Assembly: GCF_963678635.1 (NCBI RefSeq)
Contig: NC_087065.1
Span: 31,500,252 to 31,564,251, forward strand
Direction of reading: 5' to 3'
From: Symsagittifera roscoffensis
Lineage: Eukaryota > Xenacoelomorpha > Acoela > Convolutidae
DNA: 64,000 bases
Positions 44,674-55,820 of the stretch are shown here, piece by piece. Under the pieces are notes generated by a model. The model made no database searches and was not told the DNA's origin. It saw only the letters and a program-made list of their open reading frames with translations. A program made the translations under genes and the position numbers. Position 1 is the first letter of the stretch, and the number at the start of each line of letters is the position of its first letter.

Positions 44674-45117
44674 TTCAAATCATTTTTAGCCCAAATTTTT
44701 TCGCTGAAATTTCAAGTGTTTAAAAGCAACCTGTTACAGCTCTCAAACTATCAAAGGAAGGGAAACAAAAATTTAACGAAATCTTAATTCTGAATTGCTT
44801 CCATTGAAAAACAATCACTTTTTTGTGGAAAAACTCGGCCAAAAATAAACTGAATTTTTTCAAAATTCCATTGCTTGAATGGCTTTATTTGAAAAACTTA
44901 TAACATTGGCCAACCAATTTTCTTCTCGAATAAACTTAATTTTTTTCAACGCTTAATTGCTTGAATATTCTGCTTAGACGAATTTGAAAAATTTGCGAGC
45001 CAATTTTATCTCTAGAATTTTGTGATTTAGTAAGTTTTCCGGTGAGTTATTAACAAATTAGGTAAATATCAATTATTGTGCTTACCGAATTCAGTTCAGG
45101 TGCTTTTAAAAACTAAT

Positions 45118-45199
45118 CGACAGAGATGGGATTCAAACCTACGCACGCAGACTGTATTGGGTAGGCAATCCAACGCCTTAATCACTCGGCCACTCTGTA
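45118..45199 (-). pseudogene. tRNA-Ser-like copy with GCC anticodon
   Basis: Loop TTGCCTA (GCC); anticodon stem TTGGA/CCCAA mismatched; acceptor TACAGAG/CTCTGTC lacks the first pair. Confidence 0.75.
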
Positions 45200-45843
45200 T
45201 GACCAGCGTTTATTCGTTTGTTAATTGAATCGAAAAAATAAAATTTTGAAGCAAAGATGCTCCGCTTCAGAATAGAATCTTTTTTTTGCTCAAAACAAAA
45301 AACCTATCAAATCAAACTACTGCTCAATCAAAGATAAATTTGAAGTCTGTGTATTTGAAATGTAATGACCAATTTAGCTCTCTAGTCCCAGAACAAAACT
45401 AGTTCAAATACATTTTCAGACTTAATCGTTTTGCAGAAATTTCAAGTATTTCAAAGCAACCTATTACAGCTTTCAAACTATCAGAGGAAGCGAAACAAAA
45501 AAATAAATAAAATTTGAATTTTGGTCTGCATCCATTAAAAAAAACGATGATTTTTGTGAAAAAACTAGACCAAAAAAGTAACTTAATTTTTTTCAAAATT
45601 CCATTACTTGAATGGTTTCAATAGAAAAACGTATAAAATTGGCCGACCGATTCTCTTCATGAATAAACCTAGGTTATTTCAATGTTTAGTTGCTTGTCTA
45701 TACTGCTTAGATGAATTTCAAAAGTTTGCGAGCGAATTGTAACTCTAGAATTTTTGTGATTTAGTAAACTACCCAGTGAGTATTTAACAAATTAGGTAAA
45801 CATGAATTGTTCTGCTTACCGAACTCAGTTTTTAGCAACTAAT

Positions 45844-45925
45844 CGACAGAGATGCGATTCAAACCCACGCACGCAGACTGTATTGGATGAGCAGTCCAAC
45901 GCCTTAACCTTTCGGCCACCCTGTC
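45844..45925 (-). pseudogene. tRNA-Ser(GCU)-like copy, C37 subtype, 'gaaagg' D-arm
   Basis: Same as 44,390-44,471. The identity spans 267 bases (44,205-44,471 against 45,659-45,925, one difference seen) and stops at the 5' end of the tRNA. Confidence 0.8.
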
Positions 45926-46560
45926 TGACCAGAGTTCACTCGTTTGTAAATTGAATCGAACCAATAAAGTTTTGAAGCAAATGTGCTCCGCTTCAAATAG
46001 GAAATTTTTTTTGCTCAAAAAAACTTAACAAATCAAACCATTGTTCAATCAAAGATAGACTTGACGTCTGTGAATTTGAAATGGAAGGACGAATTTAGCA
46101 CTCTAGTCCCAAAACGCGACTAGTTCAAATAGTTTTTCAGACCAAATCGTTTCGCTGAAATTTTAAGTTTTTCAAAGCAACCTGTTACAGCTTTCAAACT
46201 ATCAAAGGAAGCGAAACAAAATTTTAATTCTGATCTGCTTCCATTTGAAAACGATGATTTCTTGTAAAAAAAACTGGCCAAAAAAGTAACTTGATTTTTT
46301 TTTTCAGAAATCCATTACTTGAATGGTTTCATTAGAAAAACGTAAAACATTGGCCGAACGGTTTTCTTCATGAATAAAGCTAAACTTTTCAACGTTTAAT
46401 TGCTTGACTATTCTGCTTAGACAAAATTGAAAAGTTTGCGAGCCAATTTTATCTCTAAAATGTTGCGATTTAGTAAATTTACTAATGATTTATTAACAAA
46501 TTATGTTAACATGAATTGTTGTGCTTACCGAACTCAGTTCAGGTGTTTCTAAAAACTAAT

Positions 46561-46642
46561 CGAGAGAGACGGGATTATAACCCACGCACGCAGACCGTAT
46601 TAGATAAGCAGTCCAACGCCTTAACCACTCGGCCACCCTGTC
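46561..46642 (-). pseudogene. tRNA-Ser(GCU)-like copy, T37
   Basis: Acceptor GACAGGG/CTCTCTC has one mismatch; loop CTGCTTA; T-arm degenerate ('gtgggttataatccc'). Confidence 0.78.
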
Positions 46643-47301
46643 TCACCAGAGTTCATTCGTTTGTTAATTGAATCGAACCAATAAAGTTTTAAAGCAAAGA
46701 TGCTCCGCTTCAAATAGGATGTTTTTTTGCTCAAAACAAAAAAACTATCAAATCAAACCATTGTTCGATAAAAAAATAGACTTGACGTCTGTGTATTTGA
46801 AATGTAATGACGAGTTTAGCACTCTAGTCCTAGAACAAAACTAGTTCAAATAGTTTTTCAGACCAAATCGTTTCGCTGAAAATTCAGTTTTTAAAAGCAA
46901 GCTGTTACAGCTCTCAAACTATCAAAGGAAGCGAAACAAAAGTTTAGGGAAATTTTAATTCTGATCTGCTTCCATTTGAAAAAGATGATTTTTCGTAAAA
47001 AAAACTGGGCCAAAAAAGTAACTTGATTTTTTTCAGAAATCCATTGTTTGAATGGTTTCAAAAGAAAAACGTAAAACATTGGCCGACCGATTTTCTTCAT
47101 GAATAAACCTAATTTTTTTCAACGTTTAATTGCTTGACTATACTGCTTAGACGAACTTTTAGACGAATTTTAAAAGTTTGCGAGCCAATTTTATCTCTAA
47201 ATGTTGTGATTTAGTAAATTTACCAGTTAGCTATTAACAAATTAGGTAAACATGAATTGTTGTGCTTACCGAACTCAGTTCAGGTGTTTCTAAAAACTAA
47301 T

Positions 47302-47383
47302 AGAGAGCGATGGGATTCAAACCAACGCAAGCAGACTGTATTGGATGAGCAGTCCAATGCCTTAACCACTCGGCCAGCCTGTC
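47302..47383 (-). pseudogene. tRNA-Ser(GCU)-like copy, C37 subtype
   Basis: Loop CTGCTCA, acceptor GACAGGC/GCTCTCT mostly unpaired, T-loop TTTGAAT. Confidence 0.76.
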
Positions 47384-48047
47384 TGACCAGAGGTTAGTCG
47401 TTTGTTAGTTGAATCGAACCAATAAAATTTTGAAGCAAAGATGCTCCGCTTCAAACGGAATACTTTTTTTTTGCTCAAAACAAAAAACCTATCAAATCAA
47501 ACCATTGTTCGATAAAAGATAGACTTGAAGTCTGTGTATTTGAAATGTAATGACGAATTTTGCAATCTAGTCCTAGAACAAGACTAGTTCAAATAGTTTT
47601 TCAGACCAAATCGTTTCGCTGAAATTTCAGTATTTAAAAGCAAGTTGTTACAGCTTTCAAACTATCAAAGGAAGCGAAACAAAAGTTTAAGGAAATTTTA
47701 ATTCTGATCTGCTTCCATTTAAAAACGTTGATTTTTTGTAAAAAAAACTGGGCCAAAAAAGCAACTTGATTTTTTTTCAAAAATCCGTTAATTGAATGAT
47801 TTTAATAGAAAAACGTAAAACATTGGCCGACCGATTTTCTTCATGAATAAACTTAAATTTTTTCAACGTTTAATTGCTTGATTATACTGCTAAGACACAT
47901 TTTTAGACGAATTTTAAAAGTTTGCGAGCCGATTTTTATCTCTAAAAAGTTGCGATTTAGTAAATTTACCAGTGAGTTATTAACAAATTAGGTAGACATG
48001 AACTGTTGTGCTTACCAAACTCAGTTCAGGTGTTTTTAAAAACAAAT

Positions 48048-48129
48048 CGAGAGAGATGGGGTTCAAACCCACACACGTAGACCGTATTGAAAGAGCATTC
48101 CAACGCCTTAACCACTCGGCCACCCTGTC
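48048..48129 (-). pseudogene. tRNA-Ser(GCU)-like copy
   Basis: Loop ATGCTCT keeps GCT; anticodon stem TTGGA/TTCAA pairs with one wobble. Acceptor 3' CTCTCTC has one mismatch. Last - copy before the short inverted segment. Confidence 0.78.
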
Positions 48130-48300
48130 TGACCAGAGTTCATTCGTTTGTTAATTGAGTTGAACCAAAAAAATTTTGAAGCAAAGGTGCTCCGCTTCAA
48201 ATAGAATACTTTTTTTCGCTCAAAACAAAAAACCTATCAAATCAAACCAATGTTCGATCAAAGATAGACTTGAAGACTGTGTATTTGAAATGTATTGACA

Positions 48301-48690
48301 AATTTAGTTCTCTAGTCCTAAAAAAAACTAGTTCAAATACATTTTCAGACATAATTGTTTTGCACAAATTTCAAGTATTTCAAAGCAATCTATTACAACT
48401 TTCAAAATATCAAAGGAAGCGAAACAAAAAATAAATAAAATTTTAATTCTGATCTGCTTCCATTAAAAAAAAGATGATTTTTGTGAAAAAACTGGGCCAA
48501 AAAAGCAACCTAATTTTTTTCAAATTTCCATTACTTGAATGGTTTCAATAGAAAAACGTATAACATTGGCCGACCGATTTTCTTCCTGAACAAACCTAAG
48601 TTATTTCAACCTAAGAAATTTCTGCAAAACGGTTATGTCTGAAAATGTATTTGAACTAGTTTTGTTCTAGGACTCGAGAGCTAAATTTTT
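48301..48690. repeat. local palindrome at the 48.6-kb orientation switch
   Basis: The bases 48,301-48,375 read on the - strand match 48,613-48,686 on the + strand. The match includes a stretch of about 30 identical bases through 'tgtctgaaaatgtatttg', with a spacer of about 240 bases. The switch itself is at about 48,610 ('ttatttcaac' / 'ctaagaaatttc'). Confidence 0.82.
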
Positions 48691-49480
48691 CATTACATTT
48701 CAAATACACAGACTTCAAATCTATCTTTGCTCGAGCAATGGTTTGATTTGATAGGTTTTTTGTTTTGAGCAAAAAAAGAGGTTCTATTTTGAAGCGGAGC
48801 ATCTTTGCTTCAAATTTTTATTGGTTCGATTCAATTAATAAACGAATGAAATCTGGTCAGACAAGGTGGCCTAGTGGTAGGGGGGTTGGACTGGTCATCC
48901 AATACAGTCTGCGTGCGTGGGTTTGAATCCCATCTCTGTCGATTAGAGGTTGAAAACAATTGAACTGAGTTCGTTAAGCACAACAATTCATGTTTACCTA
49001 ATTTGTTAATAACTCACTGGTAAATTTACTAATTCAACAAATTCTAGAGATAAAATTGGCTCGCAAAATTTGCAATTTAGTCAAAGCAGAAAAGTCAAGC
49101 AATTAAACGTAGAAAAAATTTCAGTTTACTCATGAAGAAAATCGGTTGGCTAATGTTATATGTTTTTCTATAGAATTTTGAAAAATTTCAGGTTTTTTTG
49201 GCCAAGTTTTTCCACAAAAAGATACCGGTTTTCAATGGAAGCAAATCAAAATTAAGTATTCCATAAATTTTTGTTTCGCTTCCTTTGATAGTTTCAAAGC
49301 TGTAACAGCGTACTTTTAAAAACTGAATTTTCAGCAAAACAATTTGGTCTGAAAAACGATTTGAACTAAACTTGTTCTAGGACTAGAGTGCTAAAATCGT
49401 CATAAAATTTCAAAGACACAGACGTCGAGTCTATCTTTGATCGAACGTTGGTTTGATTTGATAGATTTTTTGTTTTGAGC
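48610..49480 (+). repeat. single inverted unit in the right arm
   Basis: One unit in + orientation with a tRNA-like copy, flanked on both sides by - units. Its right end at 49,480/49,481 joins 'tgttttgagc' to 'agctttcaaac' with AGC shared by both sides. Confidence 0.88.
48860..48941 (+). pseudogene. tRNA-Ser-like copy with GGT anticodon
   Basis: Loop CTGGTCA; acceptor GACAAGG with one mismatch; D-arm degraded ('ctagtggtagggggg'); T-loop TTTGAAT. Confidence 0.75.
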
Positions 49481-49861
49481 AGCTTTCAAACTATCACAGC
49501 AAGCGAAACAAAAAAATAAATAAAATTTTAATTCTGATCTGCTTCCATAAAAAAAAAAACGATGAATTTTTGTGAAAAAACTGGGCCAAAAAAGTACCTT
49601 TTTTTCAAATTCCATTACTTGAATGGTTTCAATAGAAAAACGTATAACATTGGCCGACCAATTTTTTCATGAATAAACCTAAGTTATTTCAACGTTTAGT
49701 TGCTTGACTATACTGCTTAGATGAATTTGAAAAGTTTGCGAGCGATTTGTAACTCTAGAATTTTTGTGATTTAGTAAATTACCCGGTGAGTATTTAACAA
49801 ACTAGGTTAACATGAATTGTTGTGCTTAATGAACTCAGTTCAGGTGTTTCTAAAAACTAAT

Positions 49862-49943
49862 CGAGAGAGATGGGATTCAAACCCACGCACGCAGACCGTA
49901 TTGGATGAGCAGTCCAACGCCTTAACGACTCGGCCACCCTGTC
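49862..49943 (-). pseudogene. tRNA-Ser(GCU)-like copy, C37 subtype
   Basis: Anticodon stem TTGGA/TCCAA perfect, loop CTGCTCA, D-arm 'gagtcgttaaggcg', acceptor 3' CTCTCTC, T-loop TTTGAAT. Confidence 0.78.
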
Positions 49944-50588
49944 TGACCAGAGTTCATTCGTTTGTTAGTTGAATCGAACCAATAAAATTTTGAAGCAAAG
50001 GTGCTCCCCTTCAAATATAATGCTTTTTTTTGCTCAAAACGAAAAAAATCCATCAAATCAAACCATTTTTCGATCAAAGATAGACTTGAGGTCTGTGTAT
50101 TTGAAAGGTATTGACGAGTGTAGCACTCTAGTCCTAGAAAAAGACTAGTTCAAGTAGTTTTTCAGACCAAATCGTTTCGCTGAAAATTCAGTTTTTAAAA
50201 GCAAGCTGTTACAGCTTTCAAACTATCAAAGAAAGCGAAACAAAAATTTAAGAAAAATTTATTTTGATTTGTTTCCATTGAAAAACGGTAACTTTGTGGA
50301 AAAATGCGGCCAAAAAAACCTGAAGTTTTTCAAAATTCTTTTGCTTGAAGGGCTTTTATTAGAAAAACGTATAACATTAGCCAACTGATTTTCTTCATGA
50401 ATAAACTGAAACTTTTTCAACGTTTAATTGCTTGACTACTCTGTTTTGACTAAATTGCAAATTTTGCGAGCCAATTTTATCTCTAGAATTTGGTGATTTA
50501 GTGAATTTACCAGTGAGTAATTAACAAATTAGGTAAACATGAATTGTTGTGCTTAACGAACTCAGTTCAGTTGTTTTCATCAACTAAT

Positions 50589-50669
50589 TGACAGAGATGG
50601 GACTAAACCCACGCGCGCAGACTGTATTGGATGACCAGTCTAACGACTTAACCACTCGGCCACGCTGTC
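50589..50669 (-). pseudogene. tRNA-Ser-like copy with GGT anticodon
   Basis: Loop CTGGTCA; acceptor GACAGCG/CTCTGTC; T-loop shortened by one base ('gtgggtttagtccc'); anticodon stem TTAGA/TCCAA mismatched. Confidence 0.75.
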
Positions 50670-51304
50670 TGACCAGCGTCCATTCGTTTGTTAATTGAAT
50701 CAAACCAATAAAATTTTGAAGCAAAGGCGCTCCGCTTCAAATAGAATATTTTTTTTTCTCAAAACAAAAAACCTATCAAATCAAACCATTGTCCGATCAA
50801 AGATAGACTTGACGTCTGTGTATTTTAATTGTAGTGACGAATTTAGCACTCTAGTCCTAGAACGAGACTAGTTCAAATCGTTTTTCAGACCAAATCTTTT
50901 GCTTAAATTTAAATTTTCCAAAGCAACCTGTTACAGCTTTCAAACTATCAGAGGAAACAAAACCAAAAATTTAAGGAAACTTTAATTTTGATCTGCATCC
51001 AAATAAAAACGATGACTTTTGTGAAAAAAACTGGGCCAAAAAAGCAACTTGAATTTTTCAAAATTTCATTACTTGAATGGTTTTAATAGATAAACGTATA
51101 ACATTGGCGGACCGATTTTTTTAATGAAAAATGGCATGGTTTAATTGCTTGACTAGTCTGCTTAGACAAATTTGAAATGTTTGCGAGACAACTCTATCTC
51201 CAGAATTTTGTGATTTAAAAAATTTCCCGGCGAGTTATTACATATTAGGTAAACATGAATTGTTGTGCTTACCGAATTCAGTTCAGGTGTTTTTAAAGAC
51301 TAAT

Positions 51305-51386
51305 CGACAGAGATGTGATTCGAACCCATGCAAGCAGAACTTATTGGTTTAGCAGTCAAACGAAGTAACCACTCGGTGATCCTATC
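51305..51386 (-). pseudogene. tRNA-Ser(GCU)-like copy, 'ttacttcg' D-arm subtype
   Basis: Mirror relative of the left-arm copies at 7,628 and 11,814: same broken D-stem, CTGCTAA loop and 'ttctgcttgcatgggttcg'. Acceptor GATAGGA has mismatches. Confidence 0.78.
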
Positions 51387-52001
51387 TGACCAGAGATAAT
51401 TCAATGGTAAATTGAATCAAAACAAAAAAAATTGAAGCAAAGATGCTTCGCTTCAAATAGAATTTTTTTTGCTCAAAACAAAAAAACCTATCAAATCAAG
51501 CCCTTGTTCGATCAAAATTAGACTTGATGTCTATGTGTTTGAAATTTAACGACGAACTTAGCACTATAGTCCTAGAACAAACTAGTTCAAATAGATTTTA
51601 AGACGAAAGCGTTTCGCTGAAATTTCAATTTTTAAAAGTACGCTGTTACAGCTTTCAAACTATCAAAGGAAGCGAAACAAAAATTTAAGGAAAACTTAAT
51701 TTTGATTTGCTTCCATTGAAAACCGGTAACTTTTTGTGGAAAAATCTGGCCGAAAAAAAACCTGAAGTTTTTCAAAATTCCAGTGCTTGAATGGCTTCAA
51801 TAGAAAAACGTATAACCTAACCGATTCTCTTCATGAATAAACTTAAATTTTTTCAACGTTTAATTGCTTGACTAATCTGCTTAGACGAATTTGAAAAGTT
51901 TGCAAGCCAATTTTATCTCTAGAATTTTGTGATTTAGTAAATTTCCCGGTGAGTTATTGTTGTGCTTACCGAATTCAGTTCAGGTGTTTTTAAAAACTAA
52001 T

Positions 52002-52083
52002 CGACAGAGATGGGATGCAAACCCACGCACGCAGACTGTATTGGATGAGCAGTCCAACGCCTTAACCACTCGGCCACCCTGTC
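52002..52083 (-). pseudogene. tRNA-Ser(GCU)-like copy, folds well, C37 subtype
   Basis: Acceptor, D-stem, anticodon stem and T-stem all pair. Two faults in key bases: C at 37 and T-loop TTTGCAT, which breaks the B-box. It is the cleanest member of the C37 subfamily. Confidence 0.7.
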
Positions 52084-52933
52084 TGACCAGAGTTCATTCG
52101 TTTGTTAATTTAATCGCACCAATAAAATTTTAAAGCAAAGATGCTCCGCTTCAAATAGAAAATTTTTTTTTTGTTCAAAACAAAAAACTTATCAAATCAA
52201 ACCATTGTTCGATCAAAGATAGAGTTGACGTCTGTGTATTTTTAATGTAATGACAAATTTAGCTCTCTTGTCTTAGAAAAAAACTAGTTCAAATTCATTG
52301 TCAAAATCGTTTCGCTGAAATTTCAAGTTTTTCAAAGCAACCTATTACAGCTTTCAAACTATCAGAGGAAGCGAAACAAAAAAAAATAGATAAAAATTTA
52401 ATTCTGATCTGCTTCCAGTTAAAAACGATGATTTTTTGTGAAAAAACTGGGCCAAAAAAGTAACTTGATCTTTTTTCCAAATTCCATTACTTGGTTTCAA
52501 TAGAAAAACGTATAACATTGGCCGACCGATTTTCTTTAAGAATAAACTTAAGTTGTTTCAACGTTTAATTGCTTGACTATACTGCTTAGACGAATTTGAA
52601 AAGTTTGCGATCGAATTGTTTCTCTAGAATTTTTTGATATAATAAAATTTCCGGTTTGAAAGCTGTAACAGGTTGCTTTGAAAAACTTGAAATTTCAGCG
52701 AAACGATTTGGTCGGAAAAACTATTTGAACTTGTTTTGTTCTAGGACTAGAGTGCTAAATTTGTCATTACATTTCAAATACCAAGACGCCAAGTCTTTCT
52801 TTGATCGAACAATGGTTTGATTTGATAGGTTTTTTTGTTTTGAGCAAAAAAATATAATCTTTTTGAAGCGGATCATCTTTACTTCAAAATTTTATTGGTT
52901 TGATTCAATTAACAAACAAATGAACTCTGGTCA

Positions 52934-53015
52934 GACAGGGTGGCCGAGTGGTTAATGCGTTGGACTGCACATCTAATACAGTCTGCGTGCGTGGGTTTGA
53001 ATCCCATCTCTGTCG
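52934..53015 (+). pseudogene. tRNA-Ser-like copy with GCA at anticodon
   Basis: Acceptor perfect, A-box TGGCCGAGTGG, loop CTGCACA. Anticodon stem TTGGA/TCTAA pairs with one wobble. T-loop TTTGAAT lacks C56. Confidence 0.76.
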
Positions 53016-53352
53016 ATAAGCTTTTGAAAATACCTGAATTGAATTCAGTAAGCACAATTGATGTTTACCTAATTTTCTAATAACTCACCGGGAAAATTAC
53101 TAAATCACAAAAATGTAGAGAAAAACTTGGCTCGCCAACTTTTCAAGTTTGTCTAAGCAGAATAGTCAACCAATTAAACGTTGAAAAATTTAAGCTTAGT
53201 CATGAAGAAAATCGGTTGGCCAGTATTATACGTTTTTCTAATAAAGCCATTCAAGCAATGGAAAATTGAAAACCTTCAGATTTTTTTGGCCGAGTTATCC
53301 CACAAAAAATGTCATCATTTTTCTATGGAAGCAATTCAAAACTAAGTTTTCC

Positions 53353-53836
53353 ATAGATTGGTCTAGAAAAAAATTGTGAGCTAGTCCTGTTCTAGGACTA
53401 GAAAGCTAATTTCGTCATTACAGTTGAAATACATAGACTTCAAGTCTATTTTTGATCAAACCAGGGCTTTGTTTGATAGGTTTTTTGTTTTGAGCAAAAA
53501 AAAAACATTCAATTTGAAGCGAACCATCTGTGCTTCAATTTTTTATTGTTTCACTGGTAAGACAGGGTGGCCGAGTGGTTAAGGTGTTGGACTGATAGAT
53601 TGGTCTAGAAAAAAATTGTGAACTAGTCCTGTTCTAGGACTAGAAAGCTAATTTCGTCATTACAGTTCAAATACATAGACGTCAAGTCTATTTTTGATCA
53701 AACCAGGGCTTTGTTTGATAGGTTTTTTGTTTTGAGCAAAAAAAAAACATTCAATTTGAAGCGAACCATCTGTGCTTCAATTTTTTATTGTTTCACTGGT
53801 AAGACAGGGTGGCCGAGTGGTTTAGGTGCTGGACTG
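53353..53836 (+). repeat. 242-bp direct duplication
   Basis: 'atagattggtctag' starts at 53,353 and 53,595; the two copies differ at only a few bases. The first copy ends inside a tRNA (53,561-53,594, cut after the first half of the anticodon arm), the second continues into a full one. A recent event. Confidence 0.93.
53561..53594 (+). pseudogene. tRNA-Ser-like 5' fragment at duplication joint
   Basis: GACAGGG, D-arm and 'gttggactg' only; the next base begins the second copy of the 242-bp duplication. Confidence 0.85.
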
Positions 53837-53884
53837 CTCTCCCAAGACAGTTTGCGTGCGTGGGTTTGAATCTCATCTCTGTCG
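53803..53884 (+). pseudogene. tRNA-Ser(GCU)-like copy
   Basis: Acceptor perfect; loop CTGCTCT; anticodon stem mismatched (CTGGA/CCCAA); T-loop TTTGAAT and T-stem 'gtggg/ctcat'. Confidence 0.77.
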
Positions 53885-54511
53885 ATTAGTTTTTAGAAAC
53901 ACCGAAGTGAATTCGGTAAGCACAACAATTGATGTTTACCTAATTTGTTGATAACTCACCGTGAAATTTACTAAATCTCAAAAATAAAAGAGAAAAAAAT
54001 GGCTCGCTAATTTTTCAATTTCATCTAAGCAGAATAGTCAAGCAATAAACCGTTGAAAAAAATTAGGTTTTTTCATGAAGAAATTCGGCTGGCCAATGTT
54101 ATACGTTTTTCGAATAAAGCCATTCAAGCAGAGGAATTTTTGAAAACTTCAGGTTTTTTGGCCGAGTTTTTCCACAAAAAAAAAATATCGTTTTTCAATG
54201 GAAACAAATCAAAATTAAGTTTTTCTTAAATTTTTTTTTCGCTTCCTTTGATAGTTTGAAAGCTGTAACAGGTTGGTTTTAACAACTTGAAATTTCAGCG
54301 AAACAATTTGGGGTAGAAATTTTTTTTGATCTAGTACTGTTCTAGGACTAGAAAACTAAAACTGTCAATACATTTCAAATACATAGACGTCAAGTCTATT
54401 TTTGATCGAACAAGGGTTTGATTTGATAGGTTATTTATTTTGAGCAAAAAAAAAACATTCTTTTAGAAGCGAAGCGTTTTTGCTTCAGCTTTTTTATTGT
54501 TTCTCTGGTCA

Positions 54512-54593
54512 GACAGGGTTGCCGAGTGGTTAAGGTGTTCGACTGCTCTTCCAATACAGTCTGCGTGCGTGGGTTTGAATCCCATCTCTGTCG
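54512..54593 (+). pseudogene. tRNA-Ser(GCU)-like copy, T38 subtype
   Basis: Acceptor perfect, A-box TTGCCGAGTGG, loop CTGCTCT, T-stem good with T-loop TTTGAAT. Same 'gctcttccaata' form as the later copies at 56,551 and 58,555. Confidence 0.77.
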
Positions 54594-54664
54594 ATTAGTT
54601 TTTAGAAACACCGAACTGAATTCGCTAAGCACAACAATTAATGTTTACCTAATTTGTTGATAAC

Positions 54665-54703
54665 TCACAAATCACAAAATCACAAATCACAAATCACAAA
54701 ATC
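54665..54703 (+). repeat. short 'acaaatc' tandem repeat
   Basis: Four to five repeats of 'cacaaatc'/'cacaaaat' made by expansion of the unit motif 'aaatcacaaaat'. Local slippage, not conserved in other units. Confidence 0.85.
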
Positions 54704-55242
54704 AAGAGAAAAAATTGGCTCACAAACGTTTCAAATTCGTCTAAGCAGAATTTTCAAGCAAAAAACGTTGAAAATTGAAATTTATTCATGAAGAAATTCG
54801 GCTGGTCAATGTTAAACGTTTTTCTAATAAAGCCATTCAAGCAATGAAATTTTAAAAAATTTAAGGTTTTTTTTGGCCGAAATTTTCCACAAAAAACCTA
54901 TCGTTTTTCAATGGAAGCAATTCAAAATTAGGTTTTCCATAGATTTTTGTTTCGCTTCTTTTGATAGTTTGAAAGCTGTAACAGGTTGCTTTTCAAAACT
55001 TGAAATTTCAGCGAAACAATTTGGGATAAAAAACAATTTGAACTAGTCCTGTTCTAGGACAAGAAAACTGAAATTGTCAAAACATTTCAAATACATAGAC
55101 GTCAAATCTATTTTGATCGAAAAATGGCTTGATTTGACGGGTTTTTTTGTTTTGAGCAAAAAAAAATCCTATTTGAAGTGAAGCATCTCTGCTTGATTTT
55201 TTTTTGTTTCGATTCAATTTACCATTGAATGAATTATGGTTA

Positions 55243-55324
55243 GGCAAGGTTGCGGAGAGGTTAAAGCGGTTGACTGCTGACCCCATACGTTTTGCTTGCG
55301 TGGGTTCGAATCCTATCTCTGTCG
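55243..55324 (+). pseudogene. tRNA-Ser(GCU)-like copy with intact B-box
   Basis: GGCAAGG acceptor (two mismatches), A-box TTGCGGAGAGG, loop CTGCTGA with a purine at 37, B-box GGTTCGAATCC. Anticodon stem GTTGA/CCCCA is poor. First member of the higher-order repeat sub-type seen again at 61,080. Confidence 0.72.
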
Positions 55325-55820
55325 ATTAGTTTTTTTTAAAACCCCTGAACTGAATTCGGTAAGCACAAAAATTGATGTTTATCTAGTTTGTTAATAACTC
55401 ACCGGGAAATTTATTAAATCACAAAACTCTAATCTAAGCAGACTAGTCAAGCAAAAAAACAATGACAAAGTTTACGTTTTTTTTTCATAAAGAAAATCGG
55501 TTGGCCAGATTTATACGTTTTTCTTTATTTTCATTTCGCTTCTTCTGATAGTTTGAAAGCTTTAACAGGTTGCTTTGAAAAACTTGAAACTTCAGCCAAA
55601 CGATTTAATCTGAAAAACGAGTTGAACTAGTCTTGATGTGCTAAGTTTGTCATTACATTTCAAATACACAGAAGTCAAGTCTATCTTTGATCGAACAATG
55701 GTTTGATTTGATAGGTTTTTTTTGTTTCGAGCAAAAAAAATTATTCTATTTGAAGTCGAGCATCTTTGCTTCAAAGTTTTATTGGTTCGATTCAACTAAC
55801 AACCGAATGACCTCAGGTTA

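Larger units (their letters stand above)
36669..48609 (-). repeat. tandem array of tRNA-Ser-containing units, inverted segment 2
   Basis: Long run of - strand units with copies from 37,212 to 48,048. Sub-types mirror the left arm: 37,212 with 23,004; 38,353 with 15,985; 39,066 with 15,268; 39,655 with 14,525; 40,348 with 13,890; 41,014 with 13,217. From 44 kb on most copies are of the C37 type. No protein gene seen. Confidence 0.92.
49481..52653 (-). repeat. tandem array of tRNA-Ser-containing units, inverted segment 3
   Basis: - strand units with copies at 49,862, 50,589, 51,305 and 52,002. It ends at about 52,654, where post-tRNA sequence ('aaaatttccgg') meets 'tttgaaagctgtaac' of a + unit. 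Confidence 0.9.

Noticed and set aside
52002-52083. Calling this well-folding copy a functional tRNA
   Set aside because: C at position 37 and T-loop TTTGCAT break conserved bases needed for decoding and for the B-box; the same faults are shared by a large pseudogene subfamily.
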